64,000 nt of DNA, taken from contig NZ_LHVE01000013.1 in the NCBI RefSeq assembly GCF_001269655.1, forward strand, positions 124,001-188,000, in the 5' to 3' direction. The DNA is from Pseudomonas thivervalensis. GTDB lineage: Bacteria > Pseudomonadota > Gammaproteobacteria > Pseudomonadales > Pseudomonadaceae. Of the stretch, positions 8,758 through 17,749 are shown piece by piece. The notes under the pieces were generated by a model. That model had not been told where the DNA came from. It worked only from the letters and a program-made list of their open reading frames with translations, and did not search any database. Both the position numbers and the translations under genes were made by a program. The stretch's first letter is position 1; the number at the start of each line of letters is the position of its first letter.

Positions 8758-8939
8758 TTGTCCAGACGCTCATCAGTGGTCAAGGTGCGGGCTTCGCTTT
8801 CGAGCATCACCGGGATACCGTCGCGAATCGGGTAGGCCAGGCCGGCGCCCTTGCTGATCAGTTCGGTCTTGTCGGCGCTGAGCTTGAGCGGGCCTTTGCA
8901 GACCGGGCAGGCCAGAATATCGAGCAGTTTGGTGTCCAT
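8754..8939 (-). CDS. Trm112/YcaR-like small protein
   Basis: This 61-residue protein has the family start MDTKLLDILACPVCKGPL, with one CPVC pair, and IRDGIPVMLESEAR toward the end. Trm112-type proteins stabilise and activate methyltransferases in eukaryotes and archaea. The bacterial YcaR role is not settled. Only one Cys pair is present, so it is unlikely to form a complete Cys4 zinc site alone. It overlaps kdsB by 4 bases and sits 22 bases after lpxK, the usual arrangement in gamma-proteobacteria. Confidence 0.92.
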   Translation of the reverse strand: MDTKLLDILACPVCKGPLKLSADKTELISKGAGLAYPIRDGIPVMLESEARTLTTDERLDK

Positions 8940-8961
8940 GAAATTCCCCAGGGTAAAGGTT

Positions 8962-9972
8962 TTAAGGCAAGAGCCGATCCGGCAACAGGCGCATCAACTG
9001 CGTATCGAACCAGGCCGCGAAGGCCGGCGATGGCACGGCGTCCACCGCCAGGTACCACCAGTCGGGCGCGGCGAAGGCACGGCATTTGACCGCGTCTTTT
9101 TCCGTCATGACCAGCGGCAACGATGGCGTGAAACTCAACGCCTGGGCACTGTATTCGGCGTGGTCGGCAAACCCGTGCGGTATGGGCCGCCAGTGTAGCG
9201 TTTCGAGGGTCTTGAAGAAACGCTGCGGGTTGCCGATGCCGGCCACGGCGTGCAGGGCCTGGCCGGGTGGAAAATGGTCGAGGGGACAGCGCTCGCCGCT
9301 GACCAGGTTCACCAGTTCGGTGGGACGCAATTGGAAGGCGAAACCGTCTTCGCGGTCGGCACTGGCACCGTTGTACAGCACGGCGTCGACCGATTGCAGG
9401 CGCTCGACCGGCTCACGCAACGGTCCGGCGGGCAGGCAACGCCGGTTGCCCAGGCCACGGGCGTTATCAATCAGCACCAGCTCAAGGTCGCGGGCCAATC
9501 GATAATGCTGCATGCCATCGTCGGACAGGATCAGGTCCAGCGGTTCGCTCTCCAGCAGCGCCTGGACCGCGCGGCTTCGATCGGGGTCGATCATCAGCGG
9601 CACGCCCGTGCGCTGGACGATCAACAGCGGCTCATCGCCCGCGACGTCGGCGCCCTGCTCGGCCGCGACCCGCCACGGCAGTTGCGGCGGTTTGGCGCCG
9701 TAGCCGCGGCTGACCACCCCGACCCGCAAGCCGCTGCGCTGGCAGTGCTGGATCAGCCACAGGATCAACGGGGTCTTGCCGGTGCCGCCGACGGTGATAT
9801 TGCCGACCACGACCAACGGCACGGGCGGCTGATAGATCTGGCCTTCACCCGCCAGGAAACGCTTGCGCTTGCCCACCACCACCCGCCGGTACAACCACTC
9901 CAGTGGGCGTAGCAGGGTCAGGGCCGGGTGACCTTCGTACCACGCGGCGAGCAATCGATCGGACATGGCCAT
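8962..9972 (-). CDS. lpxK: Tetraacyldisaccharide 4'-kinase
   Basis: This 336-residue inner-membrane-associated kinase phosphorylates the 4' position of the lipid A disaccharide precursor to give lipid IVA. The N-terminal segment includes ALTLLRPLEWLYRRVV, a membrane-anchoring helix. The P-loop is VGNITVGGTGKTPL near residue 57. DDGMQHYRLARDLEL, with the conserved metal-binding Asp pair, is near residue 155, and the TEKDAVKC segment is near the C-terminus. Its start touches the exbD stop. With kdsB it links the operon to outer-membrane lipid synthesis. Confidence 0.97.
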   Translation of the reverse strand: MAMSDRLLAAWYEGHPALTLLRPLEWLYRRVVVGKRKRFLAGEGQIYQPPVPLVVVGNITVGGTGKTPLILWLIQHCQRSGLRVGVVSRGYGAKPPQLPWRVAAEQGADVAGDEPLLIVQRTGVPLMIDPDRSRAVQALLESEPLDLILSDDGMQHYRLARDLELVLIDNARGLGNRRCLPAGPLREPVERLQSVDAVLYNGASADREDGFAFQLRPTELVNLVSGERCPLDHFPPGQALHAVAGIGNPQRFFKTLETLHWRPIPHGFADHAEYSAQALSFTPSLPLVMTEKDAVKCRAFAAPDWWYLAVDAVPSPAFAAWFDTQLMRLLPDRLLP

Positions 9973-10400
9973 CAGGGTGCGGGCGCCGCCTCGACCGTGG
10001 TCATGCGCAGATGGCTGAAACCGAGCTTGCCGGCCGCGTCCATGGCGGTGATCACCGATTGATGAGGGGTCTTGCCGTCGGCGCTGATGGACAGCGGCAG
10101 GTTGGTATCGCCGCCAGACTCTTTCTGCAGGGCCTCGATCAGGCTCGCCAGGTCGCTTTTGGGCAACAACTGGTTATTCACCGAGAACGCCCCTTCGGCG
10201 CTGATGGTGACTTCCAGGTTCTTCAGTTGCTGGTCTTCGGCCGGCGAGCCGCTGACGGCTTGCGGCAATTCAACCTTGAGCTGGGTTTCCCGGGTGAACG
10301 TGGTGGTCACGACGAAAAACAGCAGCAGGATGAACACCACGTCGATCAGCGACGCGAGATTGATCTCGATGTTTTCCCGTGGCTTGCGGCGGAATTTCAC
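9972..10400 (-). CDS. exbD: ExbD/TolR family biopolymer transport protein
   Basis: This 142-residue protein has a short cytoplasmic start (MKFRRKPRENIEINLASLIDVVFILLLFF) whose single transmembrane helix holds the essential Asp of the proton channel, here in LIDVVFIL. A periplasmic domain follows with STDGKTPHQ-like spacing (ISADGKTPHQSVITAMDAAG). It pairs with the ExbB/TolQ-type protein encoded upstream, with a 4-base overlap. Together they would energise TonB- or Tol-like work at the envelope. The gene lies in the lpxK-comEC operon and not with tonB or pal, so its partner is not obvious. Confidence 0.92.
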   Translation of the reverse strand: MKFRRKPRENIEINLASLIDVVFILLLFFVVTTTFTRETQLKVELPQAVSGSPAEDQQLKNLEVTISAEGAFSVNNQLLPKSDLASLIEALQKESGGDTNLPLSISADGKTPHQSVITAMDAAGKLGFSHLRMTTVEAAPAP

Positions 10401-11032
10401 TTCTTGCCCCCAGCCAGGTCCACGTCACGGTCACCCTGCACTACCTCGACCAGCTTGATGGCTTCCTGCTCCATGCCCACCACTAGCTCGTCGACGCGGC
10501 GTTGCAGGAACCGATGGAAAAACACGGCTGGAATACCCACCATCAGGCCGGCGGCGGTGGTGATCAGGGCCTTGGAAATACCCCCCGCCAGTACTGCGGC
10601 GTTGGTGCTCATGCCGGAGCCGGTAAACGCGCTGAAGATGTCGATCATGCCCAGCACCGTACCCAAAAGGCCCAGCAGCGGGGACATGGCGGCGATGGTG
10701 CCCAAGGTATTGATGTAGCGTTCCAGTTCATGGATGACCCGGGCGGCGGCTTCCTCGATGCACTCCTTCATGATCTCGCGACCATGCTTGGAGTTCGCCA
10801 GGCCGGCAGCGAGGACCTCCCCCAGCGGCGAGCTGGCCCGCAGCTCCTTGAGCTTGTCCTTGTTCAGTTGCTTGTCCTTGATCCAGACCCAGACCTGCCC
10901 GAGCAGATGTTCCGGGGTCACGCGACTGGCGCGCAGGGTCCACAGGCGTTCGGCAACGATACCCAGTGCCGCGATGGAACTCAGAATGATCGGCAACATC
11001 ATCCAGCCGCCGGATTTGACCAATTCCCACAC
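10397..11032 (-). CDS. exbB: MotA/TolQ/ExbB proton channel family protein
   Basis: I place the start at the GTG at 11030-11032 because a strong GAGGGGG ribosome site lies 8 bases upstream. The longer upstream frame reads through the comEC gap. The 211-residue product starts VWELVKSGGWMMLP and has a first membrane helix at about 10-28. It has a long cytoplasmic segment with IMKECIEEAAARVIHELERYINTLGTIA, then two helices around AAMSPLLGLLGTVLGMIDIF and ISKALITTAAGLMVGIPAVFF. This topology and the TLGTIA/LLGLLGTV signature are typical of ExbB/TolQ. It forms a channel complex with ExbD encoded next. Confidence 0.92.
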   Translation of the reverse strand: MWELVKSGGWMMLPIILSSIAALGIVAERLWTLRASRVTPEHLLGQVWVWIKDKQLNKDKLKELRASSPLGEVLAAGLANSKHGREIMKECIEEAAARVIHELERYINTLGTIAAMSPLLGLLGTVLGMIDIFSAFTGSGMSTNAAVLAGGISKALITTAAGLMVGIPAVFFHRFLQRRVDELVVGMEQEAIKLVEVVQGDRDVDLAGGKK

Positions 11033-11127
11033 AGTGACCGCCCCCTCGAAAAAGTGCGCCACTTTATCACACAGACTCGCCTTGCAGACCCGCCCCGCCG
11101 ATAAGCGCATCAGCCGATTGTCCTGGA

Positions 11128-13374
11128 TCAATGTTGCCCCGGCGGCCCGACGGCGGGCGGATCGCGCCAGTAGCGTCGGTGCCCGGCCTCGGTGCGCGGC
11201 AACTCGAAAGCACCCAGTAGCAGACGAATGGCGCCCTGCTCGGCGCTGTCGTAGATCGCCAGGCCCAAGCGGCGGTAGCGGGCCATCACTTGGGGATGGG
11301 GATGACCGAACGCGTTGCCCTGCCCTCGGGAGATCAACACCGAATGCGGCTTGAGGCGCGACAGCAGCGCCATCGACGACGAGCTGCGGCTGCCGTGATG
11401 AGGCGCCGCCAGCCACTGGATCGGCAGCGCCAGGGGCCCGTCGAGCAAGGCGCGTTCGGCGCGGGTGTCGATATCGCCGGTCAGCAGCAGACGCTCGCCA
11501 CCGGCCTCCACCAGCAAGACGCAGGACGTCTGGTTGCTGTCGACGGCAGACGTCCACCGCCACAGCTCGAACCCGACCCCGTCCCATTCCCAGCGCCTGC
11601 CGCTGTCGCAAGGCCCGGCCAACAACTCGGCGGGCAGCGCGTCGGGATCGCCACTGATCACCTCCCTCGTCGGCAGTCCCTTGCGCACGGCTTGGGCGCC
11701 GCCGGCATGATCGGCGTCGGCATGGCTGAGGAGCATCAGGTCCAAGCCGTGCACACCGAGCTTGCGCAAGGTCGGCAGCACCACGCGTTCACCCACATCG
11801 GCCTCGCCAAAGCGCGGCCCGGCGTCATAAAGCAAGGTGTGATGCCGGGTGCGCACCAGCACCGCCAGCCCTTGGCCCACGTCCAGTTGCCAGACCTCGG
11901 CGTGCCCTGGCGGCAGGTTCTCTCGCGGCGGGAACACCATCAGCAAGACCATCGGCCACCCCAGCACACGCAGCGGCACGCCTTTGGGCAGTAGCAGCAA
12001 AAAAGCCCCCAGGGCTGCGATGCCCAAGGCCCAGGGCGGGACCGCAACAGGCACCCAGGCGGGCATTCGCCCGGCCACCAGCGCCAGCCCCTTGAACAGC
12101 AGATCGAGCAACCCACCGGCGATCCACAACAGGCCTTCACCGATGAGCGGTATCGGTAACAATGCCGTGCCGAGCAGCGCTGGCGGCAACACCAGCAGGC
12201 TGATCCAAGGCACCGCAAGCAGGTTCACCAGCGGCCCGCTGAGACTGACCGGCAAGCCCACGATCAACAGCAACGGACACAGGCCGACCGCCACCAGCCA
12301 TTGGGCCCGGGTCCAGGTTTGCCACCAGCGCCAGGGGCCCAGGCGAGCACCAAAGGTGAACATCAAGATGGCAACCGCCGCGAATGACAACCAGAACCCC
12401 GGCCGCAGGCTGGCGAGCGGATCGAACACCAGCACTCCGGCGAAAGCCAGCAGCCAGGCCCACCACGGATCGGGCTGTTTGAAGCGCAAGCGCCACAGCA
12501 ACACCAGGCCGATCATCGCGCAGGCCCGTCGCACCGGTACCTCGAACCCGGCGAGCAAGCCATAGCCCAGGGCCGCGCAGAAGGCCAGCGCACAGGCCCA
12601 AGGCAACCACGCCAGCCCCGCCGGCCACAGGCCATGACGCGCCGCGCCAGCCACCAGCAGGTACACCAGGCCGGCAAGCAGGCCGATATGTTGGCCGGAA
12701 ATCACCAGCAAATGGACGGTGCCGGTGTCCTGCAAAACCTGCCAGTCCTCGCGACTCAGCCCGCCGCCGTCGCCCAGGACCAATGCCGCCAACGCACCGG
12801 AGCGGCCATGGGCGTCGACCTGTGCCAGCGCCTGGCGCACCTCATCACGCCAGGCGCCCCGGGCCGCTTGCAGGAGACGCCCGTCCTTGACGGTACCGGT
12901 CGCGCCAATGCCGCGGCTCAACAACCAGGCGGCATAGTCGAAGCCGTGCGGGTTCAGCAACCCGGCGGGCCGCTTGAGCTTCACTGCCAATCGCCAGCGT
13001 TCGCCGCTGTTGATGGGCGGGCCACCGAACCAGGCGAGGCGCATCGTCGTCGGCAATCGAGTCCGACGTGAATGGGCAGCAGCCAGTTCGAAGCGCACCA
13101 CGCCGTCGCCCTGTTGCGGCAGACCGACGACGCGCCCTTCGATCCAGCGGGTTTCTCCGTCCAGGGCGACGGGTAATCGATTGTCCAGCGCCCACTGCGC
13201 CGACAGGCACGCCCAGGCCAGCCCGAATAGGAAGAAGCCCAGCGGGTAGGCGCGAAACGGCAACACCATCAGCGCCAGCACCGGCATGACTGCAACCAGC
13301 CACAACGGCGGCAGTGCCGATAAGAAAATCGGGGCCACCAGCCCCAGTGCAAGCGCAACTAACCCTGTGCGCAT
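11128..13374 (-). CDS. comEC: ComEC/Rec2 DNA internalisation protein
   Basis: This 748-residue polytopic inner-membrane protein has three parts. An N-terminal DUF4131-like region is at about 25-180. The central Competence domain has many helices and VLGDGGGLSREDWQVLQDTGTVHLL-like and ISGQHIGLLAGL motifs near 230. The C-terminal metallo-beta-lactamase-like domain has DVGQGLAVLVRTRHHTLLYDAGPRF and the metal motif SHADADHAGG. ComEC carries single-stranded DNA across the inner membrane during natural transformation. It is intact, but no comEA or type IV pilus genes are in the window. It is the first gene of the operon leading to exbBD, lpxK, kdsB and murB. The 95-base gap to exbB is the largest inside the run. 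Confidence 0.94.
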   Translation of the reverse strand: MRTGLVALALGLVAPIFLSALPPLWLVAVMPVLALMVLPFRAYPLGFFLFGLAWACLSAQWALDNRLPVALDGETRWIEGRVVGLPQQGDGVVRFELAAAHSRRTRLPTTMRLAWFGGPPINSGERWRLAVKLKRPAGLLNPHGFDYAAWLLSRGIGATGTVKDGRLLQAARGAWRDEVRQALAQVDAHGRSGALAALVLGDGGGLSREDWQVLQDTGTVHLLVISGQHIGLLAGLVYLLVAGAARHGLWPAGLAWLPWACALAFCAALGYGLLAGFEVPVRRACAMIGLVLLWRLRFKQPDPWWAWLLAFAGVLVFDPLASLRPGFWLSFAAVAILMFTFGARLGPWRWWQTWTRAQWLVAVGLCPLLLIVGLPVSLSGPLVNLLAVPWISLLVLPPALLGTALLPIPLIGEGLLWIAGGLLDLLFKGLALVAGRMPAWVPVAVPPWALGIAALGAFLLLLPKGVPLRVLGWPMVLLMVFPPRENLPPGHAEVWQLDVGQGLAVLVRTRHHTLLYDAGPRFGEADVGERVVLPTLRKLGVHGLDLMLLSHADADHAGGAQAVRKGLPTREVISGDPDALPAELLAGPCDSGRRWEWDGVGFELWRWTSAVDSNQTSCVLLVEAGGERLLLTGDIDTRAERALLDGPLALPIQWLAAPHHGSRSSSSMALLSRLKPHSVLISRGQGNAFGHPHPQVMARYRRLGLAIYDSAEQGAIRLLLGAFELPRTEAGHRRYWRDPPAVGPPGQH

Positions 13375-13518
13375 AACCCGTCCTTGAGAGTGCCCTCTTC
13401 AGGCATAGACGGTCCGCGGCACCGCCGGCGTTATCAATTGTCACAAAGTCTGAATCTGCCAGCCGTAGAATCCAGACATACTTGCGGCTTTACTGCGTTG
13501 AACCGACCGAGAAGCCTT

Positions 13519-14034
13519 ATGCCCCGGCGCCTATTCAAACGTTACATGCCAGACCCAGAGAGCATTCGGGAACATAAATCCTTACGTTTTCTCGGCACCC
13601 TGCTGCACGATCCCAACCTTTGGCACCTCAATCGGCACTCCGTGGCCCGCGCGATGGCCGTTGGCCTGTTTGCCGCGTTCCTGCCAATCCCGTTGCAGAT
13701 GTTGCTGGCCGCCGCGCTGGCCGTCACGGTGCGCGGCAATATGCCGATCGCCGTGAGCCTGGTGTGGTTGACCAACCCGATCACCATGCCGGCGGTGTTT
13801 TTCTGCACCTATCAGACCGGCGCCTGGTTGATGGACGTGCCCGCCCGGACGCTGCCCGAAGAACTGACCTGGGAATGGATCAGCGGCCAGTTGTCCACCT
13901 TGTGGCAGCCGTTCCTGCTCGGTTCAGTGGTGACCGGCCTGGTGCTCGGCGCCCTGGCCTACTTCGTCACCATGAGTTACTGGCGCTGGTGGGTGGCGCG
14001 ACAGTGGCGGCGACGCAAGAAAAGCCGGATGTGA
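13519..14034 (+). CDS. DUF2062 domain membrane protein
   Basis: The ATG at 13519 (MPRRLFKRYMPDPESIREHKS) is preferred over an in-frame upstream start because the family begins with this basic, Pro-containing segment. The 171-residue product has the DUF2062 pattern. After HDPNLWHLNRHSVARAMAVGLFAAFLP come three hydrophobic helices, with NMPIAVSLVWLTNPITMPAVFF in the middle, and a very basic tail (RRRKKSR). The function is unknown. It is divergent from comEC with a 144-base gap and is followed by a good terminator, so it is probably a single-gene unit. Confidence 0.9.
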   Translation: MPRRLFKRYMPDPESIREHKSLRFLGTLLHDPNLWHLNRHSVARAMAVGLFAAFLPIPLQMLLAAALAVTVRGNMPIAVSLVWLTNPITMPAVFFCTYQTGAWLMDVPARTLPEELTWEWISGQLSTLWQPFLLGSVVTGLVLGALAYFVTMSYWRWWVARQWRRRKKSRM

Positions 14035-14039
14035 GATGC

Positions 14040-14071
14040 AAAAAGGCCTCCTGGGAATGGAGGCCTTTTTT
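14040..14071 (+). terminator. Rho-independent terminator of the DUF2062 gene
   Basis: AAAGGCCTCC - TGGGAAT - GGAGGCCTTT followed by T residues, directly after the stop codon. Confidence 0.95.
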
Positions 14072-14091
14072 GTGGTGTTCTTGCTGGCCTC

Positions 14092-14158
14092 TTCGCGAGC
14101 AGGCTCGCTCCCACAGGAGAATGCATTTCAATGTGGGAGCGAGCCTGCTCCGGGCGGC
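14092..14158. repeat. REP inverted pair
   Basis: GCGAGCAGGCTCGCTCCCAC and GTGGGAGCGAGCCTGCTC lie in opposite orientation 22 bases apart, between the convergent DUF2062 and ABC permease genes. Confidence 0.85.
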
Positions 14159-14199
14159 GATCCGACGATGGCGATATATCAGTCAAAACATATGCCGGG

Positions 14200-14985
14200 T
14201 CAGGTGCGCATCCCGCGTCCGCTGACCAGCAACCGCGCGCAACCGATGTAGAGCACCACGGTCGCCACCAGCATGAACGTGATGGCGATGCTGATCTTGA
14301 TGTCCGACACCCCGAGGATGCCGTAGCGGAACGCGTTGACCATGTGCAGCACCGGGTTGGCCAGGGACACGGTCTGCCAGAACGGTGGCAACAGGGAGAT
14401 CGAGTAGAACACCCCGCCCAGGTAGGTCAGCGGCGTGAGCACGAATGTCGGGATGATCGAAATGTCATCGAAATTGCGCGCAAACACGGCGTTGATGAAC
14501 CCCAGCAGCGAAAAGATCGTGGCCGTGAGCACCACCACCAAGACCGTCACCCCCAGGTGATGCACTTGCAGATCGGTGAAGAACAACGACAGCAGGGTCA
14601 CGATCAAGCCCACCGCCAAACCGCGCAGTACGCCACCCAAGGTGTAGCCGATGAGGATCGTATGGGGCGACACCGGCGAGACCATCAACTCTTCGATCGA
14701 GCGCTGGAACTTGCTGCCGAAGAAACTCGACACCACGTTGCCATAGGAGTTGGTGATCACCGACATCATGATCAGCCCCGGCACGATGTAGTCCATGTAC
14801 GTGAAGCCACCCATATCGCCGATCTGTCGGCCGATCAGGTTACCGAAGATCACGAAGTACAGGACCATGGTGATAGCCGGCGGCAGCAGGGTCTGTGGCC
14901 AGATCCGCATGAAGCGCCGGACTTCACGGTAAACGATGGTATTGAGGGCGATGAGGTTGGGGCGCAGCTCGGAACTCATGCTCAT
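14200..14985 (-). CDS. yadH: ABC-2 type permease, YadH-like
   Basis: This 261-residue inner-membrane protein has six predicted helices and the ABC-2 family signature around VVSSFFGSKFQRSIEELMVSPVS and FVLTPLTYLGGVFYSISLLPPFW. It pairs with the ATPase encoded just upstream; the two genes overlap by 4 bases. The start could also be the Met two codons later (MSSELRP). YadGH-type pairs are predicted exporters of unknown cargo. They are related to the Nod factor and polysaccharide exporters, so transport direction is from family knowledge and cargo is unknown. Confidence 0.92.
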   Translation of the reverse strand: MSMSSELRPNLIALNTIVYREVRRFMRIWPQTLLPPAITMVLYFVIFGNLIGRQIGDMGGFTYMDYIVPGLIMMSVITNSYGNVVSSFFGSKFQRSIEELMVSPVSPHTILIGYTLGGVLRGLAVGLIVTLLSLFFTDLQVHHLGVTVLVVVLTATIFSLLGFINAVFARNFDDISIIPTFVLTPLTYLGGVFYSISLLPPFWQTVSLANPVLHMVNAFRYGILGVSDIKISIAITFMLVATVVLYIGCARLLVSGRGMRT

Positions 14986-15914
14986 ACCGCCACCTTCGCC
15001 AGATTCTTCTCCACCAGGGACACGAACAACTCCTCGAGGCGATTGGTTTTGTTGCGCAAGCTCAGTACTTCAATGTTTTGCAGGGCCAGTTGGGTGAACA
15101 ACCCGGTGATGCCCACGGCTTTGTCCACCTGTACTTCCAGGGTGTGGCTGTCCACCAGGCGAGCCGGATAGCCGATGAGCTGGGGGGCGGCCGTCAGGTC
15201 GCTTTTCAGGTCCAGCAGGAAGGTTTCCACATGCAGTTGGCTGAGCAACTGGCGCATGCTGGTGTTCTCGACAATGGTGCCGTGGTCGATGATGCCGATG
15301 TTGCGGCACAACTGCTCAGCCTCTTCCAGGTAATGGGTAGTGAGGATGATGGTGATGCCTTTCTGATTCAGCTCGGTCAGGAAACTCCACATCGAGCGAC
15401 GCAGCTCGATGTCCACGCCGGCGGTGGGCTCGTCGAGGATCAGCAGGCGCGGCTCATGCACCAGCGCGCGGGCGATCATCAGCCGACGCTTCATGCCGCC
15501 GGACAGCGAGCGGGACGGCACGTCACGCTTGTCCCACAGGCCCAGTTGGGTCAGGTACTGCTCGGCGCGCTCGTTGGCGACCTTCGGCGGGATGCCGTAG
15601 TAACCGGCCTGGGTCACGACGATGTCGAAGGTCTTTTCGAACTGGTTGAAGTTGAACTCCTGGGGCACCACGCCGATGCAACGCTTGAGGGCGGCGGGCT
15701 CGCGGTCCAGGTCGTGACCAAAGACATTCACCGTGCCGCTGGTCTTGTTCACCAACGTGGAAAGAATGCCGATGGTGGTGGATTTGCCGGCACCGTTAGG
15801 GCCGAGCAAGGCGAAGAAATCACCTTCGGCGACATCCAGATCGATACCACTCAAGGCCTGGAAACCGTTGCCGTAGGTTTTGGTTAACTGCCGGATGGAC
15901 AGAGCGGAACTCAT
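14982..15914 (-). CDS. yadG: ABC transporter ATP-binding protein, YadG-like
   Basis: This 310-residue ATPase has Walker A LGPNGAGKST near residue 37, Q-loop VVPQEF, signature LSGGMKRRL near 137, Walker B RLLILDEPTAGVD near 157, and the switch His in TTHYLEEAE. A C-terminal extension of about 90 residues (VETFLLDLKSD ... FVSLVEKNLAKVAV) is typical of the YadG/DrrA type. It drives the membrane protein encoded downstream with a 4-base overlap. The upstream gap of about 135 bases to the GST gene should hold its promoter; I see no clear motif there. Confidence 0.94.
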   Translation of the reverse strand: MSSALSIRQLTKTYGNGFQALSGIDLDVAEGDFFALLGPNGAGKSTTIGILSTLVNKTSGTVNVFGHDLDREPAALKRCIGVVPQEFNFNQFEKTFDIVVTQAGYYGIPPKVANERAEQYLTQLGLWDKRDVPSRSLSGGMKRRLMIARALVHEPRLLILDEPTAGVDIELRRSMWSFLTELNQKGITIILTTHYLEEAEQLCRNIGIIDHGTIVENTSMRQLLSQLHVETFLLDLKSDLTAAPQLIGYPARLVDSHTLEVQVDKAVGITGLFTQLALQNIEVLSLRNKTNRLEELFVSLVEKNLAKVAV

Positions 15915-16049
15915 ATCGGATTACGCACCAAGAGGGAGGGAAGAAAAGAATAGATAAGGGCGGGCGGCGAGCAATACAACCACAGCGCACGGAGGCAATG
16001 GTGCTTGGCGTCGCCGCACAAGTACAGTCAAGTGTGTCGATAGTAAGTA

Positions 16050-16673
16050 TTAAGTCAACGCGGTCATGACGGCTTTGCGGTAGGCCGGACGCTCCTGCAA
16101 CCGTGCGTACCAGGCCTTCACACCCGGTCGCTCGGCGCGCTGGATGGGCATCTCGAACCAGGCATAAATGAAACTGCCCAGGGGAATATCGCCCATGCCG
16201 ATTTCATCACCCGACAGGTAAGGCTGTTCACTCAAGGTCTGCTCGACCATCGCCAACAAGTCGTCACATTCCTTGATCGCCGCGTTGATGGCCGCCCAGT
16301 CCTGTTGTTCGGCCGGGGTACGCAAGACGCCCCAGAACACCGTGCGAAACGGTGCGGCAAAGCTGGAGGTGGTCCAGTCCATCCACTTTTCCGCCTTGGC
16401 CCGAGCCTGTACGTCAGCGGGATACCAGGCCGAACCCGACGCATGGCGAGCCGCCAGGTAACGCACAATGGTGTTGGATTCCCACAGCACGAAACCGTCA
16501 TCCTCGATCATCGGCACGCGGCCGTTGGGGTTTTTCGCGCGGTACTCGGGCGTGTCCACCACACCGAATGCCCCGCCAGCATCGATGGCCTCGTAGGCCA
16601 GCCCGAGCTCTTCTGCGCACCACAACGCCTTGCGCACATTCGATGAATTTTTCCGGCCCCAAATCTTCAGCAT
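16050..16673 (-). CDS. Glutathione S-transferase family protein
   Basis: The start at 16673 gives MLKIWGRKNSSNVRKALWCAEELGL, the normal beginning of the thioredoxin-like GST domain. The longer frame adds unrelated sequence. Of 207 residues, the first 80 or so form the glutathione-binding domain (GRVPMIEDDGFVLWESNTIVRYLA, with Glu-Ser contacting the glutathione gamma-glutamyl). The rest is the all-helical substrate domain. The Ser at the N-terminal NSSNV is the likely catalytic residue. It lies 45 bases after the transglutaminase-like gene on the same strand. The substrate is unknown. Confidence 0.93.
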   Translation of the reverse strand: MLKIWGRKNSSNVRKALWCAEELGLAYEAIDAGGAFGVVDTPEYRAKNPNGRVPMIEDDGFVLWESNTIVRYLAARHASGSAWYPADVQARAKAEKWMDWTTSSFAAPFRTVFWGVLRTPAEQQDWAAINAAIKECDDLLAMVEQTLSEQPYLSGDEIGMGDIPLGSFIYAWFEMPIQRAERPGVKAWYARLQERPAYRKAVMTALT

Positions 16674-16717
16674 CACGGCGTCCTCGATGGATAAATGCCG
16701 CAGCAGCATACGCCGGA

Positions 16718-17377
16718 TCAGGCGCGACTCAAATCGCCCTGCATGTCGCCAAGCAGGAGCGGTACCTGCTCGGCGAACAGATGTGGATAGCACTTCTCCA
16801 AGTGTTCGAAGAAAAAATCCTCGGGCACATCGGCGAACTGGCCGTGCTCGGTGACGTACTCCATCAGCTTCGCCCCTTGCCGATTGAACGGGTGGAAGAC
16901 GCTGTCGTGGCGCCCGTCGAACTCCAGCGGGGCCACGTCGAACAACTCGCACAAAGCCTGGTTGAACGCCGGCGTGGCCTTGACCCAGCGGTCGTTCAGG
17001 TACAGCTCGGTATAACCGTGCATGGCGAACACGTCGCTCCTGAGCAACTCCAGCAGGCGCGGGGTGGACAGGTGGTTACGCACATCCGCCAGGCCGATGC
17101 GCGCCGGGATGCCGCAATGCCGGGCGCAACCAGCGAGCAAGGTGGCCTTGGGCACGCAATAGCTTTCGCCTGAGGCCAGCGCGTAGCTGCCGCGCAGGGT
17201 CGCCGGGTCGCGGCTGAAGGTGTAGGGGTTGTAGCGCACCGCCTCGCGCACGGCGTAATACAGGCTGACCGCCTGGGCACGCGGGTCGTGGTCGGTGCCG
17301 CGGTGGGTTTCGGCGAAGTCGATGACCGCGGGGTGGTCGCTGTCGATGAAGCGACCGGGGTTCAGGTATTGCTGCAT
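16718..17377 (-). CDS. Transglutaminase-like cysteine peptidase-fold protein
   Basis: This 219-residue protein has the transglutaminase core triad: Cys in ASGESYCVPKATLLAGCARHCGIPAR (near residue 74), His in FAMHGYTELYLNDRW, and Asp just after it. YYAVREAVRYNPYTF precedes the Cys, as is usual in this family of bacterial proteins. No signal peptide is visible, so it should be cytoplasmic. The biochemical activity of this subgroup is not established; peptidase or amidase activity would fit the fold. The gene is immediately upstream of the GST gene and divergent from fadE, the arrangement usual in Pseudomonas. Confidence 0.85.
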   Translation of the reverse strand: MQQYLNPGRFIDSDHPAVIDFAETHRGTDHDPRAQAVSLYYAVREAVRYNPYTFSRDPATLRGSYALASGESYCVPKATLLAGCARHCGIPARIGLADVRNHLSTPRLLELLRSDVFAMHGYTELYLNDRWVKATPAFNQALCELFDVAPLEFDGRHDSVFHPFNRQGAKLMEYVTEHGQFADVPEDFFFEHLEKCYPHLFAEQVPLLLGDMQGDLSRA

Positions 17378-17409
17378 AGAAGGAAGACCTCTCGGGAAAC
17401 ATCACAGCC

Positions 17410-17515
17410 CGTAGGAGCTGTCGAGTGCAACGAGGCTGCGATCTTGTCCCAGACAGTTGAGTCGCAAGCGAAAGATCAAGATCAAAAGATCGCAGCCTTC
17501 GGCAGCTCCTACGGG
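17410..17515. repeat. Inverted repeat of the GTAGGAGCTG family
   Basis: Arms CGTAGGAGCTGTCGAGTGC... and ...CCTTCGGCAGCTCCTACG flank two GCTGCGATCTT/AAGATCGCAGC segments. This is a different family from the GTGGGAGCGAGC REP. It lies in the 372-base divergent gap 17378-17749. The remainder of that gap, to the fadE ribosome site at 17738, should hold the fadE promoter; I see no clear -35/-10. Confidence 0.85.
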
Positions 17516-17749
17516 AGGGCTTGCCACGAGTCTACCCACAGCCCCAGCCCAGTGATAACGGCATTCCGGCCAAACAATGGCGTTTTCTCACCTTGTTAAC
17601 GAACGATTTCCCACGGCTGTTGCCAACCAGACTGGCGCAATACATCCAGGGTTTCCCACGAAATCAATCACATCGCGCTGACCGCCGGTTTTGCAGATGC
17701 CGTCTAAGCTCTGAAGGTCGGTTTTGCCTTGGTTCACGGAGGATTACAT

